This document shows, piece by piece, positions 1 to 10,339 of a stretch of DNA of 64,000 bases (its first letter is position 1; each line of letters opens with the position of its first letter). A program made the position numbers and the translations under genes. This DNA is from Selaginella moellendorffii (Eukaryota > Streptophyta > Lycopodiopsida > Selaginellales > Selaginellaceae). The stretch lies in NCBI RefSeq assembly GCF_000143415.4, contig NW_003314325.1:546357-610356 (forward strand), in the 5' to 3' direction. Under the pieces are notes generated by a model that did not search any database, had not been told where the DNA came from, and worked only from the letters and a program-made list of their open reading frames with translations.

Positions 1-1030
1 TGTCCCTTGTCACCAACCCTCTTCACAATCTATATTGGCGCACTAGAGACAATGATCTAGGGAGAGAATTTCACAGTATACCAACTTTCTGGGATGTATC
101 TCTTTCTGCTCCTCTATGCTGATGACTTCTTTTTAGCGGCACCAAATATCACAACCATACAACGCTTGTTTGACACACTCGCACAATTTTGCATGCAAGC
201 GGGCACTCTCCAAAACACAGATTATGATCTTTGGCAATCCCCCACTCACACATGTCTCTACAATGGCAAACCAGTGCGAGCATACAAGTACCTTGGCTAC
301 ACTCTACATCGCCAGGGACCTGGACACATGGGGTCAAAGAGAGTGAAAGCCGCACAATTTGCCTATTACAGTCTCTAATTGGATTGTCACAATAATGTTG
401 TGACTAGCTAGAAGGCAAAACGGGCATTCTATTTTGCCAAGGTTTGAGCCATATGGGATACCTCAACATCCAATTCATCAACCACGAGTTCCAGGTGTGG
501 CTGCAATCTTGGTCCGAGAAAGTGGTTTACTGCCACTAGATATCTTGGCATCGAAGAGGACCATTGTTCTTGTGAAAGCCTCTGGAAGAGATCGTTGGCC
601 ACTCAAGCAATGGAAGATTCCATCAGCCTCATGTATTGGTGGCTGGTGGCACAAGTTAAAGGCATGGACCGAATCGCTGGGTTTGAATCTAGAACTGTCC
701 GATCCATTTGACGATTATCCAGTATGGATGAACCAGGCCATACAAAATTGGTTAGCATGTATAACTGAGGGCACCACAAAATATGCCATATACTGGGTGA
801 CACTTGGATCTCCATGGATATGCACAATCCTTGCTACCTACAGCTGTGGAGCACACGGTTTACAAGTGGAGTTTAGATGCCACATATCCCTTGAGAGCAC
901 TGTCTATGCCAGCAATGTGACCCTGGTCAGGTGGAGGTGTTCTCTATCAATGCCTAAGCTATCAACATCTACAGGACCAGACACCCCTCCCCTGGCAGCA
1001 GTGGGATCAAGCATCCATACTTAGTGATGG
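1..1030 (+). mobile_element. Non-LTR (LINE-type) retrotransposon remnant, reverse transcriptase part
   Basis: The first kilobase reads as a decayed LINE reverse transcriptase in at least two frames. Positions 94-378 hold the catalytic motif (LLYADDFFLA) followed by a stretch ending in AYKYLGYTLH, as in the palm and thumb of plant LINE enzymes. Positions 434-1024 continue with a region (LNLELSDPFDDYPVWMNQAI) that recurs, diverged, on the minus strand near 52.4 kb. There is no intact frame across the segment and the 5' part lies outside the window. It is a fossil with no expected function. The LINE assignment rests on the YADD context and the second copy. Confidence 0.65.
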
Positions 1031-1189
1031 CCATTTGCAGCAAATCACATGGTACCTCCAGGGTGTGGACCACTTTGGACAAGACAACCAAGACAAAAGA
1101 GACTAAAAGGGAAGGAGCAATGCATTGCATTCATGTAGATAGAGTCCTATACTTTCTAGTTGGGCAGAAGTGGACTATAAACAACTCTA

Positions 1190-1580
1190 TATATTGCTAC
1201 TGCCGCTGTAACCCTTATTGCTGCTGCTGCTGCCATAAGCCTTCCTCGAAAAGGACATGTCCAAAATAAGGTCTTAAAGATACAAGCTTTTCAAGAATCC
1301 CTTACCATAGACCAAGCCTTGAGTATACCATATCGACAATAGCTTCCACGAGCTTTAATCGTTTGTAATGCACAAGATGAATTCAAGACTTTGGCAAACA
1401 CAAACACAAAAAAGTCTCATGATCTGTGATGCAACAGACTGGAGATTTATTCGCTGGCATGCCCAAACACACCAACAGCCGTTTGTAGAGTTCTGAGATT
1501 GGGAACAGTAATTTCAAGGAGGAAACCACAACTAGCTCAGCTTCACACATCAAACCTGTAGTTTCTCCACCTATTTGCAA
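1190..1580 (-). pseudogene. Scattered fragments of the zinc-knuckle and histidine phosphatase genes
   Basis: Two short minus-strand pieces match the gene cluster at 49.3-51.5 kb. About 1190-1270 resembles the Gln/Ala-rich 5' part of the zinc-knuckle gene. About 1430-1575 matches the phosphatase exons around its SPLxRTLQT motif, including the sequence for LQTAVGVFG. They are in inverted order relative to the source cluster and contain stops. The same pair of pieces recurs at 6545-6965, so they belong to the lectin duplicon rather than being independent insertions. Confidence 0.55.
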
Positions 1581-4060
1581 TTCTTGCTGGTTTTGGTGGC
1601 ACTGACAGGCAAAGATTGAATGTCACTTCACTCTCCAGTAGCCTGGGCAAAATGGATGCCTCAATCAAGCAGTGGATCTGATGTATGTTGTGTTGTGGAA
1701 TATGATCATCATGGCATTTGAATTGTTTGAGCTATGGATGTGTTTGACCGCATATCTGGATGGTATTGGGTATACCATAGCTGCATATGAAGAAGATTTT
1801 TGAGACAATGCCCAAACACTATGCTTTCTTGTGGAACATGATCATTGCCAAGAATACTCAATCCAAGTAGCTTGTTAACACTACATCTGCCTTCCATGCA
1901 ATGCCTGATAATGCTTGGATGGCTACTGACAAGCTATGAATCATTTCAACTCACTCCAGCTTGAGGTAGTGATCCTAATGAGATCTTATTCTTTGTGGTT
2001 TTGATCACCTTTAGTCACATCAGTGAGTCCATGAAGCTTGGGAGAAGTTCATAGAAGATATGATTTCAAACTATGGCTTGCAACCTATGAGAGAACATGT
2101 ATTGTTGACAGACTTGGGAGATCAAGATAGTTGCAGAGGAATTGATAAAGAGTATATAGCAATCTAAAATTGCCTGCTCAATGCAAAGCTATACAATGGT
2201 GGGAAGAGTGGCCATTGACAATCTTATACATATTGATCCAATAGCTTATGTTTCAAACATTGATGTCTTTATTAGACATATATAACATCCCAAACAGATC
2301 TTGTTTGGGATCTCATTTAGACTTGTAGTATATCATGTATGTGCTAGCTAATTGATGTCACACAATAATATATTGTAGATATGAATAGCATCATAATTAT
2401 GTGAGCACATATAATACTCAGGATAGGAGAGTACCATTGACACAATAACACCCCAAAAAGATTTGGAGCAGAAGATGATGTACTAAAAATTGAACTTCCA
2501 ACCTTGATAAAATGTGCTATGATAGAGAAAGGGAGTGCAATGAGGATAAAAGAAGAATAGATCTGTAGATTTGTTAAAATTAAAGTCAATCTAAAGTACC
2601 AAGACAAATAACAATAACCTATTTACCCATTTCCTCCAGTGCTATATGTGATATACAAGTATGCATGGATGAATCAGATTCAATCAGCATATGCAAGATT
2701 ATCATAAATAGTCTGGATAATTAAATAAAAGCATAAGATTGAACCATAACAAATTCAAGTAAAATAATAGATGAATTATTCTTTTACTATAAAATATACT
2801 AGTATTTAGAATATAAAATAAAATAATATATTCTTTTAGAATGTTTAGATATTTTTTATGGACAGTTTATATAAGCTATACAATATTTTGTTTTTGAGGT
2901 AGGAATTTTATGTGAGAAATTTCTTAAAAAATCATAAACTATGTACTTGCCTAGTGTACTTCAATTTTTCTTTTATTTTATTTTATTTTATGCTGATGAA
3001 ATTCATTACAGAGAAAAAGATTTACTTGTTTTAAATCAAAATTTTACAGATGTTATTATATTTGCGATACTTCGTCTAATTAATCAAAATATTCCTCTTA
3101 ATACTCCAATACCCATGGGACAAAGAATGTCTTCTAATCAAACTTATAATAATCCAAATCTGGGTTTTATAGATTTTAATGTACAAATATGGATGTTTAG
3201 TCAAGAAAGAGGGAGAAATTTTAGATGCAGACCAGATTTTGGAGACCTTAGAAACAGTGATGATATTAGGCATGATCTTGCTGAGATAATATTACAATAT
3301 CGTCCTGCTTTTTTGCGTTTAGGATCTAGATTAATAGCATTAACAGTTGGAAATTATGGCATTTATTATTTTGTTAGAAATATTCCTCCTCGACAACTAT
3401 TTGAAGAAGGCTCTAAAATATTTATAATACCTTTTGGCTATAATGATTGTCACATCTATCTTAATACATTAATTGGTAACACTTTATATAACAAACTATT
3501 ACCTAAAACATTTTTACAATCCTCAAATCAAAAGGCACATCTCTATTTAAATCATAAATGTGAATTAGTTTTATATGTTGGTAAGGTAAATAAATGGTCA
3601 ATTCTAAGAAATGGTAACAATTGTTATCTTGTAGTTCAACAAGATGGCAATTTAGTTTTCTATTCTGAAAATAGAATAGCTTTATGGTCACCAAATAAGT
3701 ATTGTTATTTATCTAATAATTGTATAATGAATACCTACCTTACTTTACATGATAATTGCATTCTAGCTTTTTATAAGGATATACAAGACTCATTTTCAAG
3801 GACTCCAAAATTTGAATTACTTTGGAAAAGTGAAAATACCATATGTGAGTGACTTATATCATTATAAATATTTTTTTCCAATATTCCAAACCATATGTCT
3901 ATTATTTAGGTAAATATTAAATAATCAAGTACTTAAATTGGAAAAAGTTAATCTCACTAATCAGATAAAAGAGATAATATTATTTCTTTAAAAGTTTTAC
4001 TTAATATTAATTTGTTAGATAGAATATTTATCTTTGTTGGCTATTAAAATTAAATCTGAT
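1290..4060. repeat. Lectin duplicon, copy A
   Basis: This stretch is a diverged direct repeat of 6680-9440. Colinear matches include the phosphatase fragment, a non-coding middle (for example around 1690-1870 versus 7010-7180), the AT-rich leader and the whole lectin frame. Copy A keeps an open lectin frame while copy B is broken. Apart from the lectin I recognise no gene in it. The middle part (1580-2900) has only short frames with many stops. Confidence 0.7.
2941..3852 (+). CDS. Secreted GNA-like (bulb-type mannose-binding) lectin-domain protein
   Basis: A 303-residue open frame. The first ~18 residues are hydrophobic (VLQFFFYFILFYA) and look like a signal peptide, so secretion or vacuolar delivery is likely. 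The C-terminal ~120 residues form a three-lobed beta-prism II (GNA) lectin domain. One lobe carries the sugar-binding signature QxDxNxVxY intact (QQDGNLVFY), and the flanking lobes are degenerate (LYLNHKCELVLY and LTLHDNCILAFY). The ~160 residues in between match no family I recognise. The frame is very AT-rich compared with the gene island at 28-44 kb and has no obvious intron, although a 3' splice-like TTACAG near 3012 could mean that the true first exon lies upstream. An unrecognised transferred or element-borne gene is possible. Confidence 0.6.
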   Translation: MYLPSVLQFFFYFILFYADEIHYREKDLLVLNQNFTDVIIFAILRLINQNIPLNTPIPMGQRMSSNQTYNNPNLGFIDFNVQIWMFSQERGRNFRCRPDFGDLRNSDDIRHDLAEIILQYRPAFLRLGSRLIALTVGNYGIYYFVRNIPPRQLFEEGSKIFIIPFGYNDCHIYLNTLIGNTLYNKLLPKTFLQSSNQKAHLYLNHKCELVLYVGKVNKWSILRNGNNCYLVVQQDGNLVFYSENRIALWSPNKYCYLSNNCIMNTYLTLHDNCILAFYKDIQDSFSRTPKFELLWKSENTICE

Positions 4061-4079
4061 GGATTCTATAAGGTTCACT
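3853..4079. other. AT-rich flank of the lectin gene
   Basis: AT-rich sequence that still matches the flank of the broken lectin copy for about 200 bp. I see no gene or RNA in it. Confidence 0.5.
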
Positions 4080-4690
4080 CCAAAAAATAGTCACATTATA
4101 GCTAGCGTTAGCTATTCAGTTCAATTTAAATAAATAAATACAAATTGTTTAACTATAATAATTAATAAAATTAATGTCAAATTTTGATGTTTAAAAATGT
4201 AATCCACTGTGCACAACAATCCTCAAGAACCTCCTGGGCAGCTGGATTGTCCACCATGTGTGGAATTTGGGGCTGCTGGAGCGGCAGATCCTCATGGATA
4301 ATCTCATCAGGAAGACAAACTTGAAAAAAATTATAACTTTTCATGAATGTACCACTAAAATATATGAACAAAAATACAAAATATATAATATACATACATA
4401 TACAACAACGCATTTATAGTTTGGTCTCACTCTGGTCTCCTTCTTCTTCTAGCCAACATTACATTACAGGCTCTTTATAGGGCGTAATTTATCTAAGCAG
4501 GGGATGTGGTTGGGAGTTTAGGGTGCTGAAATTAAAAAAAGAAACAAATTTTATTTTTTTTTGTATTGTTTACAAAAATTACTGTCATGAGCATACACAG
4601 ACAATGCAGTGTTGTAGGTAAAAAACTACCACGTCTAGTGGAAAATCACGTGGCTGTTATGGAAGTGCAAGCTCAGAGATCAGCAAGAAA
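4080..4690. repeat. Duplicated copy of the M1 aminopeptidase 3' flank
   Basis: This segment matches, in order and orientation, about 27895-28400, the region just past and including the last codons of the aminopeptidase gene. Shared landmarks are AAAATAGTCACAT, GGAATTTGGGGCTGCTGGAG, and CACGTGGC/TGTTATGGAAGTGCAAGCTC at the stop codon. Only the end of the coding region was copied, so no product is expected. Apparent short frames here are by-products. Confidence 0.75.
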
Positions 4691-4809
4691 ATAATGGGCA
4701 AGAAAATCATATGTTATCTATAATAGAAACCTGATACGTTATGCAGTTTTATAATTATGCTTTAAAAGAATCACATATGGTTATGAGCTACTTAAAAACC
4801 GCAATAGAA

Positions 4810-4925
4810 AGTGAGACAAACTTGAAGACGAATTCTCTTCTCTCTGCCAAGTCCTCATTTCGCAGGGGATCTCTTGAACAGTGATAAGTATCGTGTCCCT
4901 TCGCTAGGCAGAGGTAGCATTTCAG
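4810..4925 (-). pseudogene. Zinc-knuckle gene fragment
   Basis: On the minus strand this matches the exon of the 51.06-51.2 kb gene that encodes the CCHC knuckle and the following SRNPLRNEHWAE region, with substitutions. The rest of the gene is missing. Confidence 0.65.
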
Positions 4926-5029
4926 GATAAGTAAGTTTTCTTACCCTTGCAGTGTCTTTTCCAATGACTTCTCTGCTTACATGTTCTGCATTGGTTGACG
5001 AGTAATCCCTCCTTAAAACGAGCGAAAAA

Positions 5030-5400
5030 CAGTCGTAAGAGTTTGACTTACCATTGCAAGAAAGATCTCTCCCATGCGTCGAGCGTCCTCATCATCCTCG
5101 AAAAGTAAATCACAATGTACAACATGAAAGGAAAAAAAATGGCCACCTGCGAATAATCCACCTACGGAAATTGAAACTTTCTTTTGCTGATGGACCTTCT
5201 CTTGGTGGCTCCAGAAGCAATCTGGCAACACACAAAAACACAAAAAATCTCAGTGATGCATGAACTGAGAAGCAAATCTTACGTACCATGAGCTCCCTGC
5301 AAGTTCCATGGCAATAAAAGGCAAGTTCATATACGTTTGTGCGCTGGTGACCACAACTAGCTTAACTTCACGCATCAAGCCCGTCGCTCAAATATAGAAG
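5030..5400 (-). pseudogene. Histidine phosphatase (PGM-like) pseudogene fragment
   Basis: On the minus strand it retains the equivalents of the exons encoding the RSISESKFQFPEVDF region and the EDDEDV...RRSFLQW region of the gene at 49338-50250, plus the start of the LMREVKLVVVS exon near 5340-5390. Deletions remove the SPLxR catalytic segment and the N-terminal RHAE exon. No product is expected. Confidence 0.65.
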
Positions 5401-5548
5401 AATTATAATGGTGGTCCTGTTATATTTTCTATTTATCTTAAGCGGATCGAAGACACGGTTTCAGTATGCCATACCTATATACAATCCTCGTCAAGAATTC
5501 ATTGCAAAGAGTCAAATTCCAGCCTAAAACCTAAAACGAAAAGGAAGC

Positions 5549-6192
5549 ATGACGACATTGGCAGTAACGGTGTTGCTTCCAGCTCCTGGATCGAGGCTCG
5601 AGCCGCCGTGCGTGATCCCTGCGAGCTCGCGCATCTAAAGCAGCTTCCGCATTGTCAAGCTTAATCTCAGCAGGCCGCCTGCGGCCAAGCTTAATAACCT
5701 GGATCCCTCCCGCGGCGATAGCGCCCTGATCGACGAGCAGTGCTGGAGCAGCCTCGAGTACCGGCGAGTGCTGACGGAGAGTGCTGCTTGGCAGATCTCT
5801 AGGAAGAGTGAGCTGGACTTGGTGGTGACAAATCCATGCGTTACTCTCGGCCCGGTGTTGCAGCCATAGCAAAACGCGAGCAGCTCTCACATCCTTCGTT
5901 TGATCAACACGAAGTTTGAGCGATACTTGAACCGATTCCAGGCCTACGTTGCTTGGCTCATGTCGAGGCTTTCGAGCGGGAGGGAGCTCGCGGACGATAC
6001 TTGCAGCGAGATCTAGCGGCGCTGATCGATGCGCTGTGGGAGGTTGTGCCGCCAGAGGTGGCGGCGTGGTTACCGTCCAAGATGGTCACTGGCGGCGAGA
6101 GGGCGGTGAGTTTTGTCATCTCTACCGAGAAGATCCGCCAAGAGCTAGTTCCGGGCGCTCAAGGAGTGCTTGAAGACTCCGTGGAGCGTTAA
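5549..6192 (+). pseudogene. CCR-like reductase pseudogene
   Basis: Starts with an ATG and a few codons matching the N-terminus of the reductase at 48289-49287 (MTTLAVT versus MPTVAVT). It then loses the Rossmann glycine motif through a frameshift, drops a large middle part, and continues in other frames with recognisable pieces (ALIDEQCWSSLEY-type, SELDLVV, VPPEVAAWLPSKMVTGGERA). The final 80 codons are open from 5953. It is a decayed duplicate in the inverted block. Confidence 0.75.
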
Positions 6193-6414
6193 AGAGAGGC
6201 TTGCTGGCGATCTGGCGTTCCCTCAAGCATCGCCAGACTCTGGCATAAGCGAGATCAGAGCATATATCCATTATTTTTATGCTTTTTATTTCAAGTTTCA
6301 ATCCCCAGATGAAAACTGCATTGGCGCACATAAAACCAGCTCCAAAGATTTCTGTTGCAGCTATAACATCCCCTGGCTTGACTCAAGTGATATCCAACAC
6401 AAGGATAAGTGAGT

Positions 6415-6965
6415 TTTCTTAACCCCTTGTAGTGTCTTTCCCAATGACCTTATTTTCTGCATTCATCGATGAGTAACCTCTCCTTCCCACCGGGAAGTTC
6501 CTATGATCTCGTACCTGTTACAAACAAAAGCATGTAAATATCAATCTCAATCTTGCTTACCTTGCTCGCATGCGTTCGCTCTCAATTGCAAAAGTGTCCA
6601 CCTCCGGCTTTTACTTTTGTGGTGTTCATTGCTGCTGCCGCCGTGAGCCTTATTGTAGTGCCCACCGCTGCTACTGCTTGTGTAAGTAGACCGGGCCTTG
6701 AGTACCAGATCGACAATAGCAGCTTACACGAGCTTTAATCGTTTGCAACGCGATGTGACGGCACAAATAACTAGGTTATGAATTCAAGACTAACTGATCA
6801 TGACCCGGCACAGTTCCAAGGCAACAGGAGGCTATGGACTAGAGATTCGTTTGCTGGCATGCCCAAACACACCAACAGCCGTTTGTAGAGTTCTGAAATT
6901 GGGAGCAGGAGAAAACCATGACTAGCTCAACTTCACGCATCAAGCCATTGCTCCACCTATTTGCA
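6415..6965 (-). pseudogene. Second set of zinc-knuckle and phosphatase fragments
   Basis: Positions 6415-6490 repeat sequence seen at 4920-5010. Positions 6545-6665 match the minus strand of the 5' part of the zinc-knuckle gene (50.85-50.97 kb). Positions 6830-6965 match the phosphatase exons around RTLQTAVGVFG. These pieces are colinear with 1190-1580 and mark the left part of lectin duplicon copy B. Confidence 0.55.
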
Positions 6966-9440
6966 ATTCTTGCTCGTTTTGGTGGTAGCTTTCACACTCC
7001 TCAATCAAGAAGTGTATGTTGTTTTGTGGAACATGATCATCATGGCAATTGATTGAGCAAGGATGTGTTTGATCGCATGTCTGGATGGAACTGGGTATAC
7101 CACAACTCCATATGGCCATCTTTCTTCTGCCAAGAAGATCTTTGAGACAAATACCCACACACTTGTGGAACATGATCATTGCCTAATTATTATGCTTAAT
7201 TGTTAACACTAAATTTGCCTTCCATACAATGCTTGATAATGGTTGGATGGCTACTGGGAGAACGGTTGTGGGTGGACAAGCTATGGATCAGTTCAACTCA
7301 CTCCAGCTTGAGATAATGATCCCAATGAGATCTCAGTTTTAATCACCTTTAGTCACATCAGTGAAGCTTGGGAGAAGTTCACAGAAGCTTATGATTTAAC
7401 TATGGCTTGCAACCTATGAGAGAACATGCATTGTTGATAGCCTTGGGAGATCGAGATAGTTGCAGAGGAATTGATAAGGAATATGATGTTTTTGCCAGAT
7501 ATAGCAATCTAAAACTGCTTGCTCAATGCAAAGCTGTACCATGGTGGGATCTTGTTTGGGATCTTTTAGACTCCTAGTATATCTTGTATGTGCTAGCTAA
7601 TTTATGTCATACAGTAATATATTGTGGATATAAATAACATCATAATTATGTGATCATATATAATGGCAAGACATTGAGGATAAGAGAGCACCATTGACAA
7701 ATCACACCCTGCTAGGAGCTGGCCACAATCCACGTCGAGAAGCTCTGATCTTGCATCTGGGACGATCAATTTTACAAACAAGATTGGAAGGAGCAAGAGT
7801 AACATTGCTATGTGAAAGACAATGTACCAAAAATTGAATTTCCAACCTTGATCAAGAATAACAATGTGCTATGACAGAGAAAGAGAGTGCAATGAGGATA
7901 AAAAACGAATAGATCTGAACATAACTATAGCCAAAAAAATAAATTTGATCTAAAGTACCGAAATAAAGAACAATAGAAATGTTTTCAACTCTTTCCTCTA
8001 CTAAAATTGAGTGCTATATGTGACTAAATTATTTAAGGGTTAAACCATTACTTGTATACAAGCATGCATTGATACATCCAGTGTGCATAATAAATTAGAA
8101 GCATAAGATTGAACCCATAACCTCATGATAAATTTGAGTAGATGAATTGCCTTTTTACTATAAAATATACTCACAAAGGAATAATTAGAAAATAGAATAA
8201 AATATTATATTCCTTTAGAATGTTTAGTTAGTTTTGATGGAGAATTTATATATGCTATAAATTTTTTGTTTTTGATGTAAGAGTTTTATGTGAGAGATTT
8301 CTTACAAAATCATAAAATATGTATTTGTATACTGTACTTAAATTTTTATTTTATTTTAGTTTATTTTATGCTGATAAACTTCTTTACAGAGAAAAATATT
8401 TACTTGTTATAAATCAAAATTTTACATTATATTATATTTGGGATACTTCGTCTAATTAATCAAAATATTCCTCATAATACTCCAATACCCATGGGACAAG
8501 GACTGTCTTTTAATCAAACTTACAATAATCCAAATCTTGGCTTTTTAGATTTTCATGTACAAATATGGATGTTTAGTCAAGAAAGAGGGAGACATTTTAG
8601 CTGCAGACCAGATTTTGGAGAGCTTTGAAACAGTGATGATATTAGGCATGATCTTGCTGATATAATATTACAATATTGTCCTACATTTTTTATTTTAGGA
8701 TCCAGATTAATAGCATTAACAGTTATGGCATTTATTATTTTGTTAGAAATATTCCTCCTCAGAAAATATTTGAATAAGGCTCTAAAATATTCATAAAACC
8801 TTTTGGATATAATGATTGTCACATCTATCTTAATACATTAATTGATAACACTTTATATAACAAACTATCACCTAAAACATTTTTACAATCCTCAAATAAA
8901 AAGGCACATCTCTATTTAAATCATAAATGTGAATTAGTTTTATATGTTGGTAAGGTAAATGAATGATCAATTCTAAGAAATGGTAACAATTGTTATCTTG
9001 TAGTTCAACAAGATGGCAATTTAGTTTTCTATTATGAAAATAAAGTAGCTTTATGGTCACAAAATAAGTATTGTTATTTATCAAATAATTGTATAATGAA
9101 TACCTACCTTACTTTACAAGATAATTCCATTCTAGCTTTTTATAAGAATACACAGGACTCATTTTCAAGGACTCCAAAAGTTGAATTATTTTGGAAAAGT
9201 GAAAATACCATGTGTGAGTGATTTATATCATTATAATTTTTTCCAATGGTGGACATAGTGCTATACTTTTTAATCAAGGTAAATATTAAATAAATAAAAG
9301 TACTTAAATTGAAAATATTTAATCTGGTGTTACTAATCAATTACAAGAGATATTATTGTTTCTTTTAAAGTCTTACTTAACATTAATTTGGTTTGCAGAT
9401 AGAATATTTATCTTTAGATGGTTATTAAAATAAAATCTTA
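6680..9440. repeat. Lectin duplicon, copy B
   Basis: Direct diverged repeat of 1290-4060, covering the same non-coding middle and the lectin frame. Small insertions and deletions distinguish the copies, for example an extra segment around 7720-7800. The part from 6970 to 8318 holds no gene I can recognise. Confidence 0.7.
8319..9221 (+). pseudogene. Broken GNA-like lectin gene (copy B)
   Basis: Aligns along its length with the open lectin gene at 2941-3852 but has in-frame stops (for example TGA near 8627 and TGA near 8965) and frameshifting indels. The lectin signature QQDGNLVFY is still visible around 9010. It shows that copy A alone has kept its frame, though selection cannot be judged from two copies. 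Confidence 0.8.
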
Positions 9441-9441
9441 A

Positions 9442-9932
9442 GGGCCAAGATGGATTCTATAGTGTTTATAAACTGTTTTACTCTTTAAAAAAATCTCTTT
9501 ACCAAAACTTTACCATTTGCATGTTTAGATACATAACCAAGCACTTTACATTTACTTGGGAAGGAAAACACAAATCATCAAATACTTTTCTTGGTGACTT
9601 CTAGAATGTATTACATCCAGACTCTACCACAATGAACTTTTGGAAGTGATAGAATGTTAAATGAAGTAATTGTGTGTAAGATTGGAAGAGGAAGAGAGGA
9701 TCGATTATAGAGAAACATTGCTCTTTATATATCATTTTTGGGCAATTGTTGCCTCATCCAATTTTATGGACCTTGAAAATGAAAATATCTGATATGATCC
9801 ATCTTTAACATGGTATGTAGTTATTGATTCTCCCTTAGCATTTACATATTTATTATTTTAATTAATTTACATTATAAAAACAAATTAACAATTTACATTA
9901 TATTTAATAATTTATATATTTAAATATTGCTA
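9442..9932. other. AT-rich intergenic sequence
   Basis: No gene, RNA or repeat recognised. It is the target DNA into which the gypsy element at 9933 inserted. The interrupted sequence continues at 14943. Confidence 0.5.
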
Positions 9933-10106
9933 TGTGAGGGCCAAGTGTACGGCTACGATGCCGTATACTAATATTAGCGTAGTGGATTTTGGTAGCCGTC
10001 GGATTGGTTTCAATCCGGACCACTCGCTCCTGTATATAAGCTAGGGTTTTTGGGTTAATTGATATGCACATTTCTGTATTCCCTTTCCATATTCCATGCA
10101 CTCACA
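9933..10106 (+). repeat. 5' LTR of element 1
   Basis: Very short LTR (174 bp). It has a TATA box (TGTATATAAG, 10031-10040) and, just upstream, a 7-bp stem with a 4-base loop (CGGATTG GTTT CAATCCG, 10000-10017). A palindrome CTAATATTAG lies near 9968. Confidence 0.95.
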
Positions 10107-10339
10107 TTGGTGGAGGTGAGGGGCACCTTTGATTGTCCCTGGGGAGTGCTTGGATTTGGGATTTCGGTTTAGATCTAGCTTTTGCATTGTCTAGATCTAG
10201 CTTTTTCCATTTCCTTTCTTTTGTTCTTTCCTTTCAGGATTTTGGTTTAGATCTAGCTTTTTGCATTGTCTAGATCTACCATTTCTTTCTAGCTTTTTGT
10301 CATTTCTCTTCTTTTGCTCTTTCTTTCTCATTCATTTTC
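10107..10339 (+). promoter_or_regulatory. Leader of element 1 (primer site region and repeats)
   Basis: Begins TTGGTGGAGGTGAGGGGCA right after the LTR. The TGG fits a primer-binding site for some tRNA 3' end, but I cannot name the tRNA. The leader then contains two copies of a ~100-bp unit built around TTTAGATCTAGCTTTT and GCATTGTCTAGATCTA, with pyrimidine tracts and a splice-acceptor-like CTTTCCTTTCAG between them. Confidence 0.6.

Larger units (their letters stand above)
4810..6245. repeat. Inverted, partly deleted copy of the 48.3-51.2 kb gene cluster
   Basis: Read on the minus strand, this block carries pieces of the same three genes in the same order as the source: zinc-knuckle, histidine phosphatase and CCR-like reductase. 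The source order on the plus strand is reductase (-), phosphatase (+), zinc-knuckle (+). Here it is zinc-knuckle (-), phosphatase (-), reductase (+). Several internal deletions and stops show that the copy is dead. Confidence 0.8.

Noticed and set aside
9960-9980. TAATATTAG in the LTR, close to the geminivirus origin nonamer TAATATTAC
   Set aside because: The last base differs, no Rep gene or geminiviral iterons are present, and the match is part of a palindrome in a retrotransposon LTR.
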